Part shown: one piece after another, positions 44,436-54,014 of the stretch | Position numbering within the stretch: the stretch's first letter is position 1 | Layout of the letters: every line of letters starts with the position of its first letter | Assembly: GCA_903844385.1 (NCBI GenBank) | Contig: CAIMTJ010000048.1 | Span: 1 to 64,000, forward strand | Origin: an uncultured Burkholderiales bacterium | GTDB taxonomy: Bacteria; Pseudomonadota; Gammaproteobacteria; Burkholderiales; Burkholderiaceae_C | Direction: 5' to 3' | DNA: 64,000 bases | Made by a program: the position numbers and the translations under genes | Notes under the pieces: model-generated | Seen by the model: only the letters and a program-made list of their open reading frames with translations | Told to the model about the DNA's origin: nothing | Database searches by the model: none

Positions 44436-46232
44436 TTAATGGCTCTTGGGCTTGAAGCTTTTAGACGGTCCGCCCTTGTGAGCGCCAGGCTTGTGGGCTT
44501 GAGCACCTCGTGGGGCTTGGGGGCGAGGGGCAAACACATCCCGAGGCGCGAAGTCTCGACCTGCGCTCGAGCGAGGTGCGCCGTCCCTGGGTGCATGATC
44601 TCTGGGGGCCGCATCTCTGAAGCCGCCTTCTCTGGGACCCGCATCTCTAAAGCCACCGTCTCTGGCGCCGGCAAAGCCGCCGCCACCGCCACCGCCAAAG
44701 GGTCTGCCGCGACCTCTTGGAGGTGCACCACGGCGAGCGTCATCAAAGCCCCGCGGTCTCTCGCTGCGCTGTGAGGGCTCGAGGCCCGCAATCACTTCGG
44801 TGGGCAAGGGTTGGCGGGTGAAATGTTCGATGTCTTGAATTTTGCGGCGATCCCTGAACTCAGCAAAAGTCACGGCCAGGCCGTCGCGTCCCGCACGGCC
44901 CGTACGGCCAATGCGGTGGGTGTAGTCTTCGCTTTTCATGGGCAAACCATAATTAAAGACATGCGAGATGGAGGGCACATCAATGCCACGGGCTGCCACA
45001 TCGGTGGCGACCAAGAACTGCACCTGACCATTGCGCAATGCCATCAAGCGGCGATTTCTCAAGCCTTGGCTCAAAGCGCCGTGCAAAGCGACCGCTGAAA
45101 AACCAGTTTGCTGCAAATCAGCCGCCAAGCCATCGCACTCGACTTGAGTGCTGGCAAAAACGATGGCCTGCTCAATGCTGGTGTCGCGCAACCAATGGTC
45201 CAAGAGTTTTCTTTTGTGCTGAGAGTTGTCAGCCCAAAACAACAATTGTTTGATGTTGTTGTGGCGCTCTTGGGGAGTGTCGATTTGAATGTGTTGGGGC
45301 TTTCTCATCACGCGCGCGGCCAGACTCTGGATGCGAGGTGCAAAGGTGGCACTGAACATCATGGTTTGACGCCGCTCAATGGTGAGCTGGTTGATCTCAG
45401 CCAAGTCATCCGAGAAGCCCAAGTCGAGCATGCGATCGGCCTCATCGACCACGAGGAACTGAACGTCCTCGAGTTTGATGTGCATGGAGCGTTGCAGATC
45501 GATTAAACGACCTGGAGTGGCCACCACCAAATCGGCATTTTGCAATTTTGCAATTTGCAACGCATAGGGCATACCACCGACCACCGTGGCCACGCGAATG
45601 CCTTTGCAGTGCTTGACCAATCCAATCGCGTCGTGCGCCACTTGCTGCGCGAGCTCGCGCGTGGGACACAGCACCAAGGCACCTGGGGTGGCAGCCTTGA
45701 AGTGACGCGGGTTGGTGGGGTCTTTGCGCTTGGCGCGCTTGGGGGCAGGCGTACCTGCAGCCAGTGCAGCTGCGACTTGCGCATCAAACGCTTGTGCCTC
45801 GGCCACTTCGCGCTCACGCGCTTGCTCGAGCAAAGTTTGAATCACAGGCAACAAAAACGCCGCTGTCTTGCCGCTGCCTGTTTGGGACGACACCATCAAA
45901 TCAGTGTGTCCACCATCGTGCGAGTTTTTCATCGCCAAAGGGATGACCTTCACTTGGACTGGGGTCGGTGTGGTGTAGCCGAGGTCAAACACAGCGGCCA
46001 AGAGCTCGCGCTTCAAACCCAATTGTTGAAATGGATTGGGTTTGGTTTCTTGAGGAGGGGTGGGTTCGGACACCGCTTCTACACTGGCGTGTTGGGTGTG
46101 CTCTGGGTGTGCCGTACTTTGGATCGCCTCACCCATTGGCTCATCGAGCAAGGGTGTCTTGGCATGATCTTCACGGGGAAAGGATTCAGATTGGGCAATA
46201 GCGTTGCTATCGATCTCGAGAGACTCGTACAT
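44436..46232 (-). CDS. DEAD-box RNA helicase
   Basis: A 598-residue DEAD-box helicase, the second in the window. An acidic N-terminal extension of about 60 residues precedes FQQLGLKRELLAAVFDLGY. Core motifs SQTGSGKT, PTRELAQQ, VATPGRLIDL, VDEADRMLDLGF, SATFAPRI and HRIGRTGRAG are intact. The C-terminal tail has tandem degenerate repeats of the GGFRDAGPRE/DAAPRDHAP type and Gly/Arg runs. ATG 46232 has GGAG 5 nt upstream. A cold-shock or ribosome-assembly role is likely by family. Its leader begins with a strong hairpin. Confidence 0.93.
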   Translation of the reverse strand: MYESLEIDSNAIAQSESFPREDHAKTPLLDEPMGEAIQSTAHPEHTQHASVEAVSEPTPPQETKPNPFQQLGLKRELLAAVFDLGYTTPTPVQVKVIPLAMKNSHDGGHTDLMVSSQTGSGKTAAFLLPVIQTLLEQAREREVAEAQAFDAQVAAALAAGTPAPKRAKRKDPTNPRHFKAATPGALVLCPTRELAQQVAHDAIGLVKHCKGIRVATVVGGMPYALQIAKLQNADLVVATPGRLIDLQRSMHIKLEDVQFLVVDEADRMLDLGFSDDLAEINQLTIERRQTMMFSATFAPRIQSLAARVMRKPQHIQIDTPQERHNNIKQLLFWADNSQHKRKLLDHWLRDTSIEQAIVFASTQVECDGLAADLQQTGFSAVALHGALSQGLRNRRLMALRNGQVQFLVATDVAARGIDVPSISHVFNYGLPMKSEDYTHRIGRTGRAGRDGLAVTFAEFRDRRKIQDIEHFTRQPLPTEVIAGLEPSQRSERPRGFDDARRGAPPRGRGRPFGGGGGGGFAGARDGGFRDAGPREGGFRDAAPRDHAPRDGAPRSSAGRDFAPRDVFAPRPQAPRGAQAHKPGAHKGGPSKSFKPKSH

Positions 46233-46379
46233 GTTTACTCCGCCCACCAACAGGTGAGGGCTCCATCAAAGGTTGTGACAACATCAACCTTCAAACAGAG
46301 CACAGCGCTAAAGGATGTTCGATCCAAGCGATTTTGGTAAACCAGTTCGGAATACCCAAGGTGTGAGGTAGATGCGCGA

Positions 46380-46434
46380 GTTCGTCATCAAGGACGAACC
46401 CATGGATTATGGCACAGGCTCGGGTTTTTACCAA
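46380..46434 (-). promoter_or_regulatory. Promoter and 5' hairpin of DEAD-box helicase mRNA
   Basis: On the minus strand TTGGTA (46429-46434), a 17-nt spacer and CATAAT (46406-46411) form a good sigma70 promoter. The predicted start, about 46398, falls at the base of a perfect 7-bp hairpin GTTCGTC/GACGAAC (46380-46386 and 46393-46399). This gives a leader of roughly 165 nt headed by a stem-loop. Confidence 0.5.
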
Positions 46435-46518
46435 GCACTATTTGTGTTGACGCTCTTGAACGCTTGCGATCCGAGGACATGGAGGCAGACCCGTCAAGAC
46501 AACAGATGGGGCCGCTGC

Positions 46519-47163
46519 CTAGAGCTGAATAAAGTGCTCACGGTAGTGAATCAGCTCTTCAATGGACTCGTGCACATCGGCCAAGGCCGTGTGCTTTTGT
46601 TGTTTTTTAAACGAACTGTAAGCCGATGGTTTCCAGCGTTTGGCCAACTCTTTCAAGGTGCTCACATCCAAATTGCGGTAGTGCAACCAGCCCTCCAATT
46701 GAGGCATGTATTTCACCAAAAATCGACGATCTTGGCTGATGGTGTTGCCACACAAAGGCGAGGAGGACTTGGGCACGAAGCGCTTGATGAAGGCGAGCAA
46801 CTCTTGCTCGGCGTCTTGTTCATTCAAGGTGGAGGCGCGCACGCGCTCGATGAGGCCACTCTTGCCGTGGGTGGATTTATTCCAAGCGTCCATCTTAGAC
46901 AAAATGTCCTCGGATTGGTGGATCACCAAGACAGGGCCCTCAATGCGAGGGATGAGCTGTGGGCCGGTGATGACCACCGCAATCTCAATGAGGCGCTCAC
47001 GCTCTGGGTCTAGCCCCGTCATCTCACAATCGACCCAGACCAGATTCTGATCCGATTTGGTGAGCTCCATCACAGGAGACTCGACGGTGTTGCTCACCTC
47101 GCCATTGGTGAACGGTGTTGGGGGGGTGTCTTTTACTGGGTTCATGGGGGCATTGTCGCGCAT
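46519..47163 (-). CDS. orn: Oligoribonuclease
   Basis: DEDDh 3'-5' exonuclease that finishes RNA decay by degrading di- to pentaribonucleotides, including pGpG. It has the [25 protein letters not shown] start of the catalytic core, the [15 protein letters not shown] central motif and the [17 protein letters not shown] end. At 214 aa it has about 37 extra N-terminal residues; ATG 47145 or the internal ATG before ELTKSDQNL could be the real start. The 268 nt to the helicase gene hold that gene's leader. Confidence 0.95.
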   Translation of the reverse strand: MRDNAPMNPVKDTPPTPFTNGEVSNTVESPVMELTKSDQNLVWVDCEMTGLDPERERLIEIAVVITGPQLIPRIEGPVLVIHQSEDILSKMDAWNKSTHGKSGLIERVRASTLNEQDAEQELLAFIKRFVPKSSSPLCGNTISQDRRFLVKYMPQLEGWLHYRNLDVSTLKELAKRWKPSAYSSFKKQQKHTALADVHESIEELIHYREHFIQL

Positions 47164-47290
47164 CCCACTGGCTCTTTTTTTTGCAGGCTCAAAAAAAAAT
47201 CACACCGCTCAAGGCCATGAGATGGGTGCGCAACGAAGCGCCAAATCCCTGCGGCTTGGTGAGAAGGGAATTTGCCCTTAAACTTCAGGG

Positions 47291-48559
47291 ATGAACCCAT
47301 CCCTGAACATGACCTTGGCCTTCGCTGTGGCCCTACTTTTAAACCTCGTGGTCAAGATTGGCCTCATGACGCGTCAAAACCACTGCGTTTTGAAAAACCG
47401 CGCACACGTCCCGCAGGCGTTTGAGAGCACCATCAGTTTGGCAGCTCACCAAAAAGCGGCCGACTACACCTTGGCCAAGTCAAAAATAGCTTTCTGGGAT
47501 TTGTTTTTAGAAACCCTGGTGATGGTGGGCTGGACGCTGCTGGGTGGGATCAATGCGCTCAACCAATCCTTGGCATCGTGGCTCGGTTTGGGACTGCTTC
47601 AAGAGACGGTCTTCATCTTGGCTTTTGTGTTCATCTCTTCCTTGATCAACTTGCCCTTGTCATGGATTCAAACTTTTGTCATTGAAGAGCGTTTTGGGTT
47701 TAACAAACTGAGCGTGAAGTTGTGGCTCCTCGACATGATCAAAGGCGTCACCCTCGGTTTGGTACTGGGGGTTCCCTTGATTGCACTGATTTTGTGGCTC
47801 ATGCAAGCCGGTGGCGTGACTTGGTGGATCAAAGCGTGGCTGGCCATGGTGGGTTTTCAGTTGTTGATGATCTGGATTGCACCGACTTTTTTGATGCCTC
47901 TCTTTAACAAGTTCACGCCATTGAATGACGAGACCCTCAAAGCGCGCATCTCTTCGCTCATGGATCGCTCGGGCTTTAAAGCCAAGGGATTTTTCGTCAT
48001 GGACGGCTCCAAACGATCGGCCCATTCCAATGCTTTTTTCACCGGCTTGGGCAGCAGCAAGCGGGTGGTGTTTTTTGACACCTTGCTCGAACAATTGAGC
48101 GCCGATGAGATGGAAGCCGTGCTGGCCCATGAGTTGGGGCATTTCAAGCACAAACACCTGTTGAAGATGATGGCGACCAACTTTTTGTTAACGCTCATGG
48201 GCTTTGCACTCTTGGGTTTTCTCATGCAGCAAGCTTGGTTCTACACGGGACTGGGGGTCACACCGAATGTTCAAGCCTTCAGCCCCGCGGGCAACAATGC
48301 ATTGGCTTTGATCCTCTTTACCTTGGTCACCCCTTTGGTGACCTTCATGAGCACCCCTGTGTCGAGTTGGCGCTCACGGGTTCAGGAATTTCAAGCCGAT
48401 GCCTATGCCAGCGAGCACGCCAACGCGGCGCACTTGGCCAGCGCCCTCACCAAGCTCTACAAAGATAATGCCTCCACACTCACCCCTGACCCTTGGTATG
48501 CGGCCTTTTATTACTCCCACCCCCCAGCCACTGAGCGTTTGGCGCGCATGCGCGCATGA
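47291..48559 (+). CDS. M48-family membrane metallopeptidase (Ste24-like)
   Basis: A 422-residue integral-membrane zinc protease related to eukaryotic CAAX protease Ste24. The zinc motif HELGH is at residues 280-284, with several membrane helices before and after it, the FVMDGSKRSAHSNAF segment upstream and the third-ligand region EFQADAYASEH downstream. Bacterial members degrade membrane proteins. Coupled to rsgA by a 4-nt overlap, as in related genomes. Confidence 0.93.
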   Translation: MNPSLNMTLAFAVALLLNLVVKIGLMTRQNHCVLKNRAHVPQAFESTISLAAHQKAADYTLAKSKIAFWDLFLETLVMVGWTLLGGINALNQSLASWLGLGLLQETVFILAFVFISSLINLPLSWIQTFVIEERFGFNKLSVKLWLLDMIKGVTLGLVLGVPLIALILWLMQAGGVTWWIKAWLAMVGFQLLMIWIAPTFLMPLFNKFTPLNDETLKARISSLMDRSGFKAKGFFVMDGSKRSAHSNAFFTGLGSSKRVVFFDTLLEQLSADEMEAVLAHELGHFKHKHLLKMMATNFLLTLMGFALLGFLMQQAWFYTGLGVTPNVQAFSPAGNNALALILFTLVTPLVTFMSTPVSSWRSRVQEFQADAYASEHANAAHLASALTKLYKDNASTLTPDPWYAAFYYSHPPATERLARMRA

Positions 48560-49449
48560 AGCAACTCGGCTTGGTCGTGTCGGGCCACGGCCGGCACGTG
48601 ATGGTAGAGAGCCCCGATGGGAGCCGACGCATCTGTCGCTCCAGAGGCAAAAAATCCCTGGCCTTGGTGGGAGACCGAGTTTGGTGGACCCCCACTGAAG
48701 ACGAAGGCACCATCGACAGCGTTGAGACGCGGCGCAACGAATTTTTTCGTCAAGATGAATTGCGCACCAAATCTTTTGCAGCCAACATTGATCAGCTGCT
48801 CATTTTGATCGCCGCTGAGCCCGAGTTCTCCGAGACCCAACTCACCCGCGCATTGATCTCTGCCCAAGCCGCTCAGATCAAAGCCCTCATCGTGCTCAAC
48901 AAATCCGATCTCACCGTGCCCTTTGATCAAGCGTGGAGGCGTTTGCAAATTTACCGCACCATGGGATACGATCTTTTTTCCTTGTCCTTGAAACACGACC
49001 ACCCCTCCTATGAGGTCTTATTTCAGTCGCTCAAGGGTCAAATGACCTTGATTTTGGGGCCCTCGGGCGTGGGCAAGAGCACCTTCATCAACACCGCCAT
49101 CCCCAGCGCTCAAATCGTCACCCAAGAGATCTCGCAAGCCCTCAACTCAGGCAAGCACACCACCACATCCACCAATTTGTATTGGGTCGACAAGGCTCAT
49201 CACACCGCACTCATTGATTCCCCGGGATTTCAGTCTTTTGGCATTCATCAAATTGCGGCCAATGAGTTGAGCCACTTCATGCCCGACTTCAAAACACCTG
49301 CGCAGGATTGTCGCTTTTACAACTGCACGCACTTGCACGAACCCAACTGCGGCGTGCGAGAGGCACTGGCGCAAGGGCTCATTGAGGCCTCGAGATACAA
49401 AATTTATCAACAGTTGTTTGAAGAATTGAGCAGCGCTCGCAGCTTTTGA
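48556..49449 (+). CDS. rsgA: Ribosome small-subunit GTPase A
   Basis: Circularly permuted GTPase that helps mature the 30S subunit and checks the decoding centre. After an OB-fold N terminus it has G4 (LNKSD) before G1 (GPSGVGKST) and G3 (DSPGF), the permuted order of the family. The C-terminal zinc motif is DCRFYNCTHLHEPNC. 297 aa is normal. Starts inside the stop of the M48 protease gene (ATGA). Confidence 0.95.
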   Translation: MKQLGLVVSGHGRHVMVESPDGSRRICRSRGKKSLALVGDRVWWTPTEDEGTIDSVETRRNEFFRQDELRTKSFAANIDQLLILIAAEPEFSETQLTRALISAQAAQIKALIVLNKSDLTVPFDQAWRRLQIYRTMGYDLFSLSLKHDHPSYEVLFQSLKGQMTLILGPSGVGKSTFINTAIPSAQIVTQEISQALNSGKHTTTSTNLYWVDKAHHTALIDSPGFQSFGIHQIAANELSHFMPDFKTPAQDCRFYNCTHLHEPNCGVREALAQGLIEASRYKIYQQLFEELSSARSF

Positions 49450-49453
49450 GCCG

Positions 49454-49471
49454 GCACTGCTCGCGCAGTGC
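49454..49471. terminator. Hairpin between convergent rsgA and cobD-like genes
   Basis: GCACTGC (49454-49460) and GCAGTGC (49465-49471) form a perfect 7-bp stem with a TCGC loop, exactly in the 25-nt gap between two convergent genes. No T-run on either side; probably a bidirectional, Rho-aided stop. Confidence 0.5.
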
Positions 49472-49474
49472 GAC

Positions 49475-50491
49475 TCAGCCCAAGAGCCTGGCCAAGCTGA
49501 GCAAGGTCAAGAGCACAAACCACATCACAACGGTTCTCCAGACCAAGCCCACCACGCTCTTTAAATGATGGACTTGAGGATCTTGTCCTGAGGCGGCCTC
49601 TGCGCCAGCGTCACCCACTGGCAACCACGCGCCCCCGCCCAAACGCAGTCCCAAGGCACCCGCGGTAGCCGCCACCACCACTGCATCGCTATCATCGGGG
49701 TCCAAGCCAGTGCGCGCGCGCCAGTTCTCAATGGCATCTTCAAAATTACCCACCACCGCAAAGGACAGCGCCGTGGCCCTCGACGAGAGCCAATCCAAGC
49801 GCTTCCACGCCTGCGCGCTCCACTGCTGCAAGGGCTCACTCACCCACTGATCGTCCAAAGAGCCAGCGCGGCCCAACTCGACCGGGTCAAATGGGAGCGA
49901 GCCTTCGGAGTGGCTGACAGCGAGATCAGGGGGTTGGCTCGACCACAATCTGGCGAGCAAATGACTCATGCGATACACCACGGCGCCGCTCGGTCCCAGC
50001 CCGACGCTGGCGAACAAAGAAAACCAAAACAACACCCCAAAGACATGCTGATGCGCCGCCAAGACCGAGTACTCAATGGCCAAACGGATGACCTCGGGTT
50101 TGCTCAAATGGTCCGTGTCAGCGCGTTGCCACATGGCAAGCCTTTGACGAGCCAGTGTGTCGTCGCCCGCCTCAAGTGCGTCGCGAATCTCGGTGAAATG
50201 GTGGCTGAACTGTCGAAATCCCAAAGTGCCATACAGCACCAAGACGCTCCAGAGCATGGCAACGATCCAGCCAAGGCTCCACCAAAGGATCCAGTGCATG
50301 AGCAGGGCCAGCAAGGCAGGTGCGCCCACACTCAAGCTCCAAATCAGTCGCGCATGGTGAGATTGACCCACATCCAAATGCCTGCTCAGCCACTGCGCGA
50401 GACGAGCGCACACGCTTTGCACCCAGTTGCTGTCCTTGAGGGGACGAACTTGCTCAATCAGGAGTGCAAAAAGTAAAGATAAAAGCGTCAT
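49475..50491 (-). CDS. CobD/CbiB-family membrane protein
   Basis: A 338-residue protein with several membrane helices, from ATG 50491 (MTLLSLLFALLIEQVRPL). The ALEAGDDTLARQRLAMW segment and the later WRARTGLDPDDSDAVVVAATAGALGLRLGGGAWLP-type region recall CobD/CbiB adenosylcobinamide-phosphate synthases and their AmpE-like relatives. No other cobalamin gene is nearby, so its role may be regulatory or in envelope quality rather than B12. In related genomes it also neighbours the CoA Nudix hydrolase gene. Confidence 0.75.
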   Translation of the reverse strand: MTLLSLLFALLIEQVRPLKDSNWVQSVCARLAQWLSRHLDVGQSHHARLIWSLSVGAPALLALLMHWILWWSLGWIVAMLWSVLVLYGTLGFRQFSHHFTEIRDALEAGDDTLARQRLAMWQRADTDHLSKPEVIRLAIEYSVLAAHQHVFGVLFWFSLFASVGLGPSGAVVYRMSHLLARLWSSQPPDLAVSHSEGSLPFDPVELGRAGSLDDQWVSEPLQQWSAQAWKRLDWLSSRATALSFAVVGNFEDAIENWRARTGLDPDDSDAVVVAATAGALGLRLGGGAWLPVGDAGAEAASGQDPQVHHLKSVVGLVWRTVVMWFVLLTLLSLARLLG

Positions 50492-50514
50492 GACTTCATC
50501 ATAGCGCCAAGGCC

Positions 50515-51219
50515 TCAGTCCGTGCTCAAAGGTTGCGCCAAAAAGGCATAAAAACTGCGAATCATATTGGCCGTTACCCCCCAAATGAAGCGTTGTTGTT
50601 CACCTTGTTGGTAGGGCATGGCATACCACTCGCGCACGTGGCCATCGTGCTGCGTTTGTCGGCGTTGGTGGTGGGCGGGATTCATCAAAAAGGACAAGGG
50701 GACTTCAAAGACGTGGTCCACTTCAGCGGCGTTGGCACTGATCACATGCTGAGGATTGATCAAGGCCACCACGGGGTTGATGCGATAGGCCGTTCCGGTA
50801 ATCATGGGGTTGAGTTGACCCAAGACCGTGACGAGCTCCGGGTTCAAGCCCACCTCTTCATGGGCTTCTCGCAAGGCGGTGGCCTCGGCGCTCGCGTCTG
50901 CGGGGTCCACCTTGCCCCCTGGAAAGGCAATTTGGCCTGAATGGGAGGACAAATGCTGAGAGCGCTGGGTCAAGATCACGGTGAGCTCAGCGCGCTCAAC
51001 CAAACCCACCAAAACAGCCGCCGGCTTTAAGGGCTGTTGATTCAAACGCGGCTCATGGATTTCGGTGAGGGTCAACTCCAAGGCTTTGGGGTTGCCAAAG
51101 CGCGCTCGAATGAAGTCCACACTGAGCTCGTTTTCACTCAAAGCCCTCAGGTGATGATCCACGCCCACAATGGGCGCTGTCAAGGGATCAAAGCGGGGGA
51201 TTTTGGACAAGGGCAGCAT
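50515..51219 (-). CDS. CoA pyrophosphatase (Nudix hydrolase)
   Basis: A 234-residue Nudix enzyme of the CoA diphosphohydrolase group. The Nudix box is GGKVDPADASAEATALREAHEEVGL-like, with the REAHEEVGL core intact, preceded by RSQHLSSHSGQIAFPGGK, the NUDIX/CoA subfamily lead. It hydrolyses CoA or acyl-CoA to 3',5'-ADP and 4'-phosphopantetheine. Start ATG 51219. Co-directional with the CobD-like gene, 23 nt apart. Confidence 0.9.
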   Translation of the reverse strand: MLPLSKIPRFDPLTAPIVGVDHHLRALSENELSVDFIRARFGNPKALELTLTEIHEPRLNQQPLKPAAVLVGLVERAELTVILTQRSQHLSSHSGQIAFPGGKVDPADASAEATALREAHEEVGLNPELVTVLGQLNPMITGTAYRINPVVALINPQHVISANAAEVDHVFEVPLSFLMNPAHHQRRQTQHDGHVREWYAMPYQQGEQQRFIWGVTANMIRSFYAFLAQPLSTD

Positions 51220-51421
51220 GGCAATGAAGTTGAGAATGGGGTGAGGGCGTCTTCAAGGCCACAGCGACCAATGACTCGGGACTCGATGACGAGAGCTCAA
51301 CATAGCAAAAAGCCGAACTCGACAGGCGAGATCGGCTTCATGCAGTCCACTTGCAGCCCATGGGTCTCGTGCGCCAAGCTCTTTGCAGCGCTCAATCAAG
51401 ACCCAAGACCAGGGAGGAGGC

Positions 51422-51823
51422 TTACGCTTTGTTGGCGGCGGCGGCGGCGGAGGCCGCTTGAGCAAACTTGCTGACCAATTTTTCTTTGATCCGTGCAGAC
51501 TTGCCGCTGCGTTTGCGCAGATAGTACAACTTGGCACGACGAACGTCACCACGGCGTTTGACCTCAATGCTGGCGATCAAGGGGCTGTAGGTTTGGAAAG
51601 TCCGCTCAACGCCTTCACCTGAGGAGATTTTGCGAACAATAAAGCCACTGTTGAGTCCGCGGTTGCGCTTGGCAATGACCACGCCTTCATAAGCCTGGAC
51701 CCGTTTTCTGGCGCCCTCGACCACATTCACGCTCACAATCACGGTGTCACCTGGTGCAAAGTCAGGGATTTTTTTCCCCAAGCGAGCAATTTCTTCTTGT
51801 TCCAATATTTGGATTAAATTCAT
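51422..51823 (-). CDS. rplS: 50S ribosomal protein L19
   Basis: A 133-residue L19 at the 30S-50S interface. [36 protein letters not shown] and the [22 protein letters not shown] core are typical; an Ala-rich tail follows. ATG 51823 fits the family. It is last in the rpsP-rimM-trmD-rplS block, but here 321 nt after trmD, with its own promoter in between. Confidence 0.96.
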   Translation of the reverse strand: MNLIQILEQEEIARLGKKIPDFAPGDTVIVSVNVVEGARKRVQAYEGVVIAKRNRGLNSGFIVRKISSGEGVERTFQTYSPLIASIEVKRRGDVRRAKLYYLRKRSGKSARIKEKLVSKFAQAASAAAAANKA

Positions 51824-51986
51824 GATGTCCTCATTGACGATCTTGGATGCGCAACACAAAAGGCTTTGCCGCTGTCTTCATTGATGACAACGGTTGTAAG
51901 CGCGCGGACAGGGTCCAGCAACGCACTCAAAGCGGCCATCCAGAGGATCGAACCCACGATTATAGCGCCATTTTGCCCACATTCAA
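51824..51986 (-). promoter_or_regulatory. Promoter and foldable leader of rplS
   Basis: On the minus strand TTGAAT (51981-51986), a 16-nt spacer and a consensus TATAAT (51959-51964) make a strong sigma70 promoter. It gives a leader of about 128 nt. In it TGGATG pairs with CATCCA (51937-51942 with 51844-51849) and GCTTTG pairs with CAAAGC (51928-51933 with 51863-51868), forming a long composite stem. The rest of the trmD-rplS gap (51987-52144) has an A/T run but no gene. Confidence 0.6.
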
Positions 51987-52144
51987 TGCCTCTGCCCGCC
52001 AAGCCCCCTTGGCAGTGGCGAGGCGCGCGCTGCATCCCGAAGACAAGCCCCCGACTGGAGCACCTTTAAGTGTCGTTTTTTTTTAACAACTCAAGACCCC
52101 AGTGGGTTGCTAGGCTGGACCTCTGGGGGCCAGGTCTGAGCGTT

Positions 52145-52936
52145 TCACGTCTTTTTTTTCTGCTGCACGCACACCTGAGCGCCCGCGCTCAGTAAATCGG
52201 GACGATGCTCGGTGGTCAAGCGCAGCCGTTGCTGCTCGCGCCAGCGTTCAATGTGCACGTGGTGCCCGGAGAGCAAGACGCTGGGCACAGCCAAGTCCCG
52301 CCACGTTTCAGGCCGGGTGTAATGAGGACAGTCCAGCAGACCACCCAACTGGGGGTTAAAGCTGTCGAGCGCATGACTCTGGGCGTCGTGGAGGACGCCG
52401 GGCTGGAGCCTAGCGACCGCGTCCAACAGGGCCAAAGCGGCAATTTCGCCACCAGAGAGCACAAAATCTCCCAGACTCAGCTGGTGTGTCACGACTTCGT
52501 CGATAAAGCGCTGATCGACCCCTTCGTAGCGACCACACACCAAAATGGCACCCTCTCCCGCCCCCCAGTGCTCAACCCTGCCGTGGCTCAGGGGCTCACC
52601 CACCGGTGAGAACAAAATCACAGGTGCATCGGCCCGAGGATCTTCAACAGGGGTACCAGCGGTGTGGCGGTCTTGGTCATGGAGCTCCTTGCCAGCTTGG
52701 CGCCGCGCGGCCTGAATGGCCTGAACACACAAAGCCAGTGGCTCGGCCATCATCACCATACCGGGCCCGCCGCCAAAAGGTCGATCGTCCACACGCCGAT
52801 AAAGCCCTGTGGCATAGTCCCGGGGGTTCCAAAAATGCACGCTCACAAGTCCCGCCTCATAGGCTCGCCGAGTCACTCCCAGGCTCAAAAAGGGGGTGAA
52901 GAGTTCAGGAAACAGCGTCACGACATCAAATCGCAT
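52145..52936 (-). CDS. trmD: tRNA (guanine-37-N1)-methyltransferase
   Basis: SPOUT-class methyltransferase making m1G37 to prevent frameshifting. [13 protein letters not shown] starts the protein; the knot carries [31 protein letters not shown] and [12 protein letters not shown]. 263 aa is normal. It lies between rimM (94 nt before) and rplS. Confidence 0.96.
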   Translation of the reverse strand: MRFDVVTLFPELFTPFLSLGVTRRAYEAGLVSVHFWNPRDYATGLYRRVDDRPFGGGPGMVMMAEPLALCVQAIQAARRQAGKELHDQDRHTAGTPVEDPRADAPVILFSPVGEPLSHGRVEHWGAGEGAILVCGRYEGVDQRFIDEVVTHQLSLGDFVLSGGEIAALALLDAVARLQPGVLHDAQSHALDSFNPQLGGLLDCPHYTRPETWRDLAVPSVLLSGHHVHIERWREQQRLRLTTEHRPDLLSAGAQVCVQQKKKT

Positions 52937-53030
52937 GCAAGACAGTCCAATCTAAGGCAACCCGTGAGGGTCAAGAAACACGAAGCTGCAAGTTGCAAGT
53001 TGCGCTCACCTCAACCGCGCGCGCCCTCAA

Positions 53031-53678
53031 TCAATAGTCGGGCAACCAATCGACCAAGATTTTTTTCTCAGCGAGTCGCACGTCGTCGATGTATTGCGAG
53101 ACAAAGGGAATCATGCGAGAAGCTTCAGCCTTGGGGGAGGTGGTGTTCGCGGCAGTGGTTGGCGACGCAGGCGACAGCAGGGCGGCGTCGAGCACCGAAA
53201 CTGGCAAGACAAGGGGGGCGGCATGGGGCTCGATCACGAGCACGCTTTGTGCGCCCGAGCTCAATATCTCCACCACCAAGCCCAGCGATTCGCCTTGGCG
53301 ATTGATCACCTCCAGGCCCACCAAATCGACCCAATAAAACTCATCTTCAAGTGGGGTTGGGAAACTCGAGCGTGCCACATAAACGCGCGCACCTTTCAAG
53401 AGTTCGGCCGCATTCCTATCCAAGCAATCGTGGGCGCGTGCCACAACGTGGTCGCTGTGAATTTTGGCTTCTTGAATTCGAAGAATGGCCGTGCCCTCAA
53501 AGTGCTTGGCACCACGCTCAGACGGCTGAATGAACCATCTTTTGGAAGAAAAAAGCGCCTCGGGCTGGGCGCTGTAGGCTTGAACTCTGAACCATCCCTT
53601 GATGCCCCAGGCGTCCAAAATGCGCCCCACTTCGATGGCATCCTCTGACAAAGCAGCGGACTCGAGGAAGGGCAACAT
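53031..53678 (-). CDS. rimM: Ribosome maturation factor RimM
   Basis: Binds S19 and helps assemble the 30S head. EVGRILDAWGIKGWFRV opens the N-terminal RimM barrel, and the PRC-like barrel begins at EFYWVDLVGLEVINRQGESLG. The C-terminal end KKILVDWLPDY is typical. 215 aa, slightly long because of an Ala/Ser/Thr insertion near residue 180. Follows rpsP by only 6 nt. Confidence 0.95.
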   Translation of the reverse strand: MLPFLESAALSEDAIEVGRILDAWGIKGWFRVQAYSAQPEALFSSKRWFIQPSERGAKHFEGTAILRIQEAKIHSDHVVARAHDCLDRNAAELLKGARVYVARSSFPTPLEDEFYWVDLVGLEVINRQGESLGLVVEILSSGAQSVLVIEPHAAPLVLPVSVLDAALLSPASPTTAANTTSPKAEASRMIPFVSQYIDDVRLAEKKILVDWLPDY

Positions 53679-53684
53679 GGAAAC

Positions 53685-53936
53685 TTAAACGGTCTTGGCG
53701 GCCGCTTGCTTGATCAAGCGCTCAACCGTGGGTGACGCTTGAGCGCCCACACTTCTCCAATGCGAGAGACGATCAAGGGCAATGCGAATGCTCTCTTCTT
53801 GACCTCTGGCAATGGGGTTGTAAAAACCAATGCGCTCAATGAAACGTCCATCACGACGCAAACGCTTGTCAGCGACAACGATGTTGAAAAATGGGCGAGC
53901 TTTGGAGCCGCCTCTAGAGAGTCGAATGACGACCAT
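53685..53936 (-). CDS. rpsP: 30S ribosomal protein S16
   Basis: An 83-residue S16: [20 protein letters not shown] and the RIGFYNPIA...[19 protein letters not shown] body are textbook. ATG 53936 is the only sensible start. First gene of the rpsP-rimM-trmD run; its promoter lies about 80 nt upstream. Confidence 0.97.
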   Translation of the reverse strand: MVVIRLSRGGSKARPFFNIVVADKRLRRDGRFIERIGFYNPIARGQEESIRIALDRLSHWRSVGAQASPTVERLIKQAAAKTV

Positions 53937-54014
53937 GGTGTTTATCCTTCGGGTGGTTGATTTTTTCAACGTTGAGACACGCGACTTGGCCACCCGGCCA
54001 GCGACACGCTGAAA

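Noticed and set aside
45540-46340. Plus-strand frame of 266 codons over the second DEAD-box helicase
   Set aside because: It mirrors the helicase N-terminal half; no ribosome-binding site or domain pattern.
51925-51960. Possible tRNA on the minus strand (GTGGGTTCGATCC resembles a T arm)
   Set aside because: The 3' side of the T stem and the acceptor stem do not pair and no cloverleaf can be drawn; it is the start of the rplS leader.
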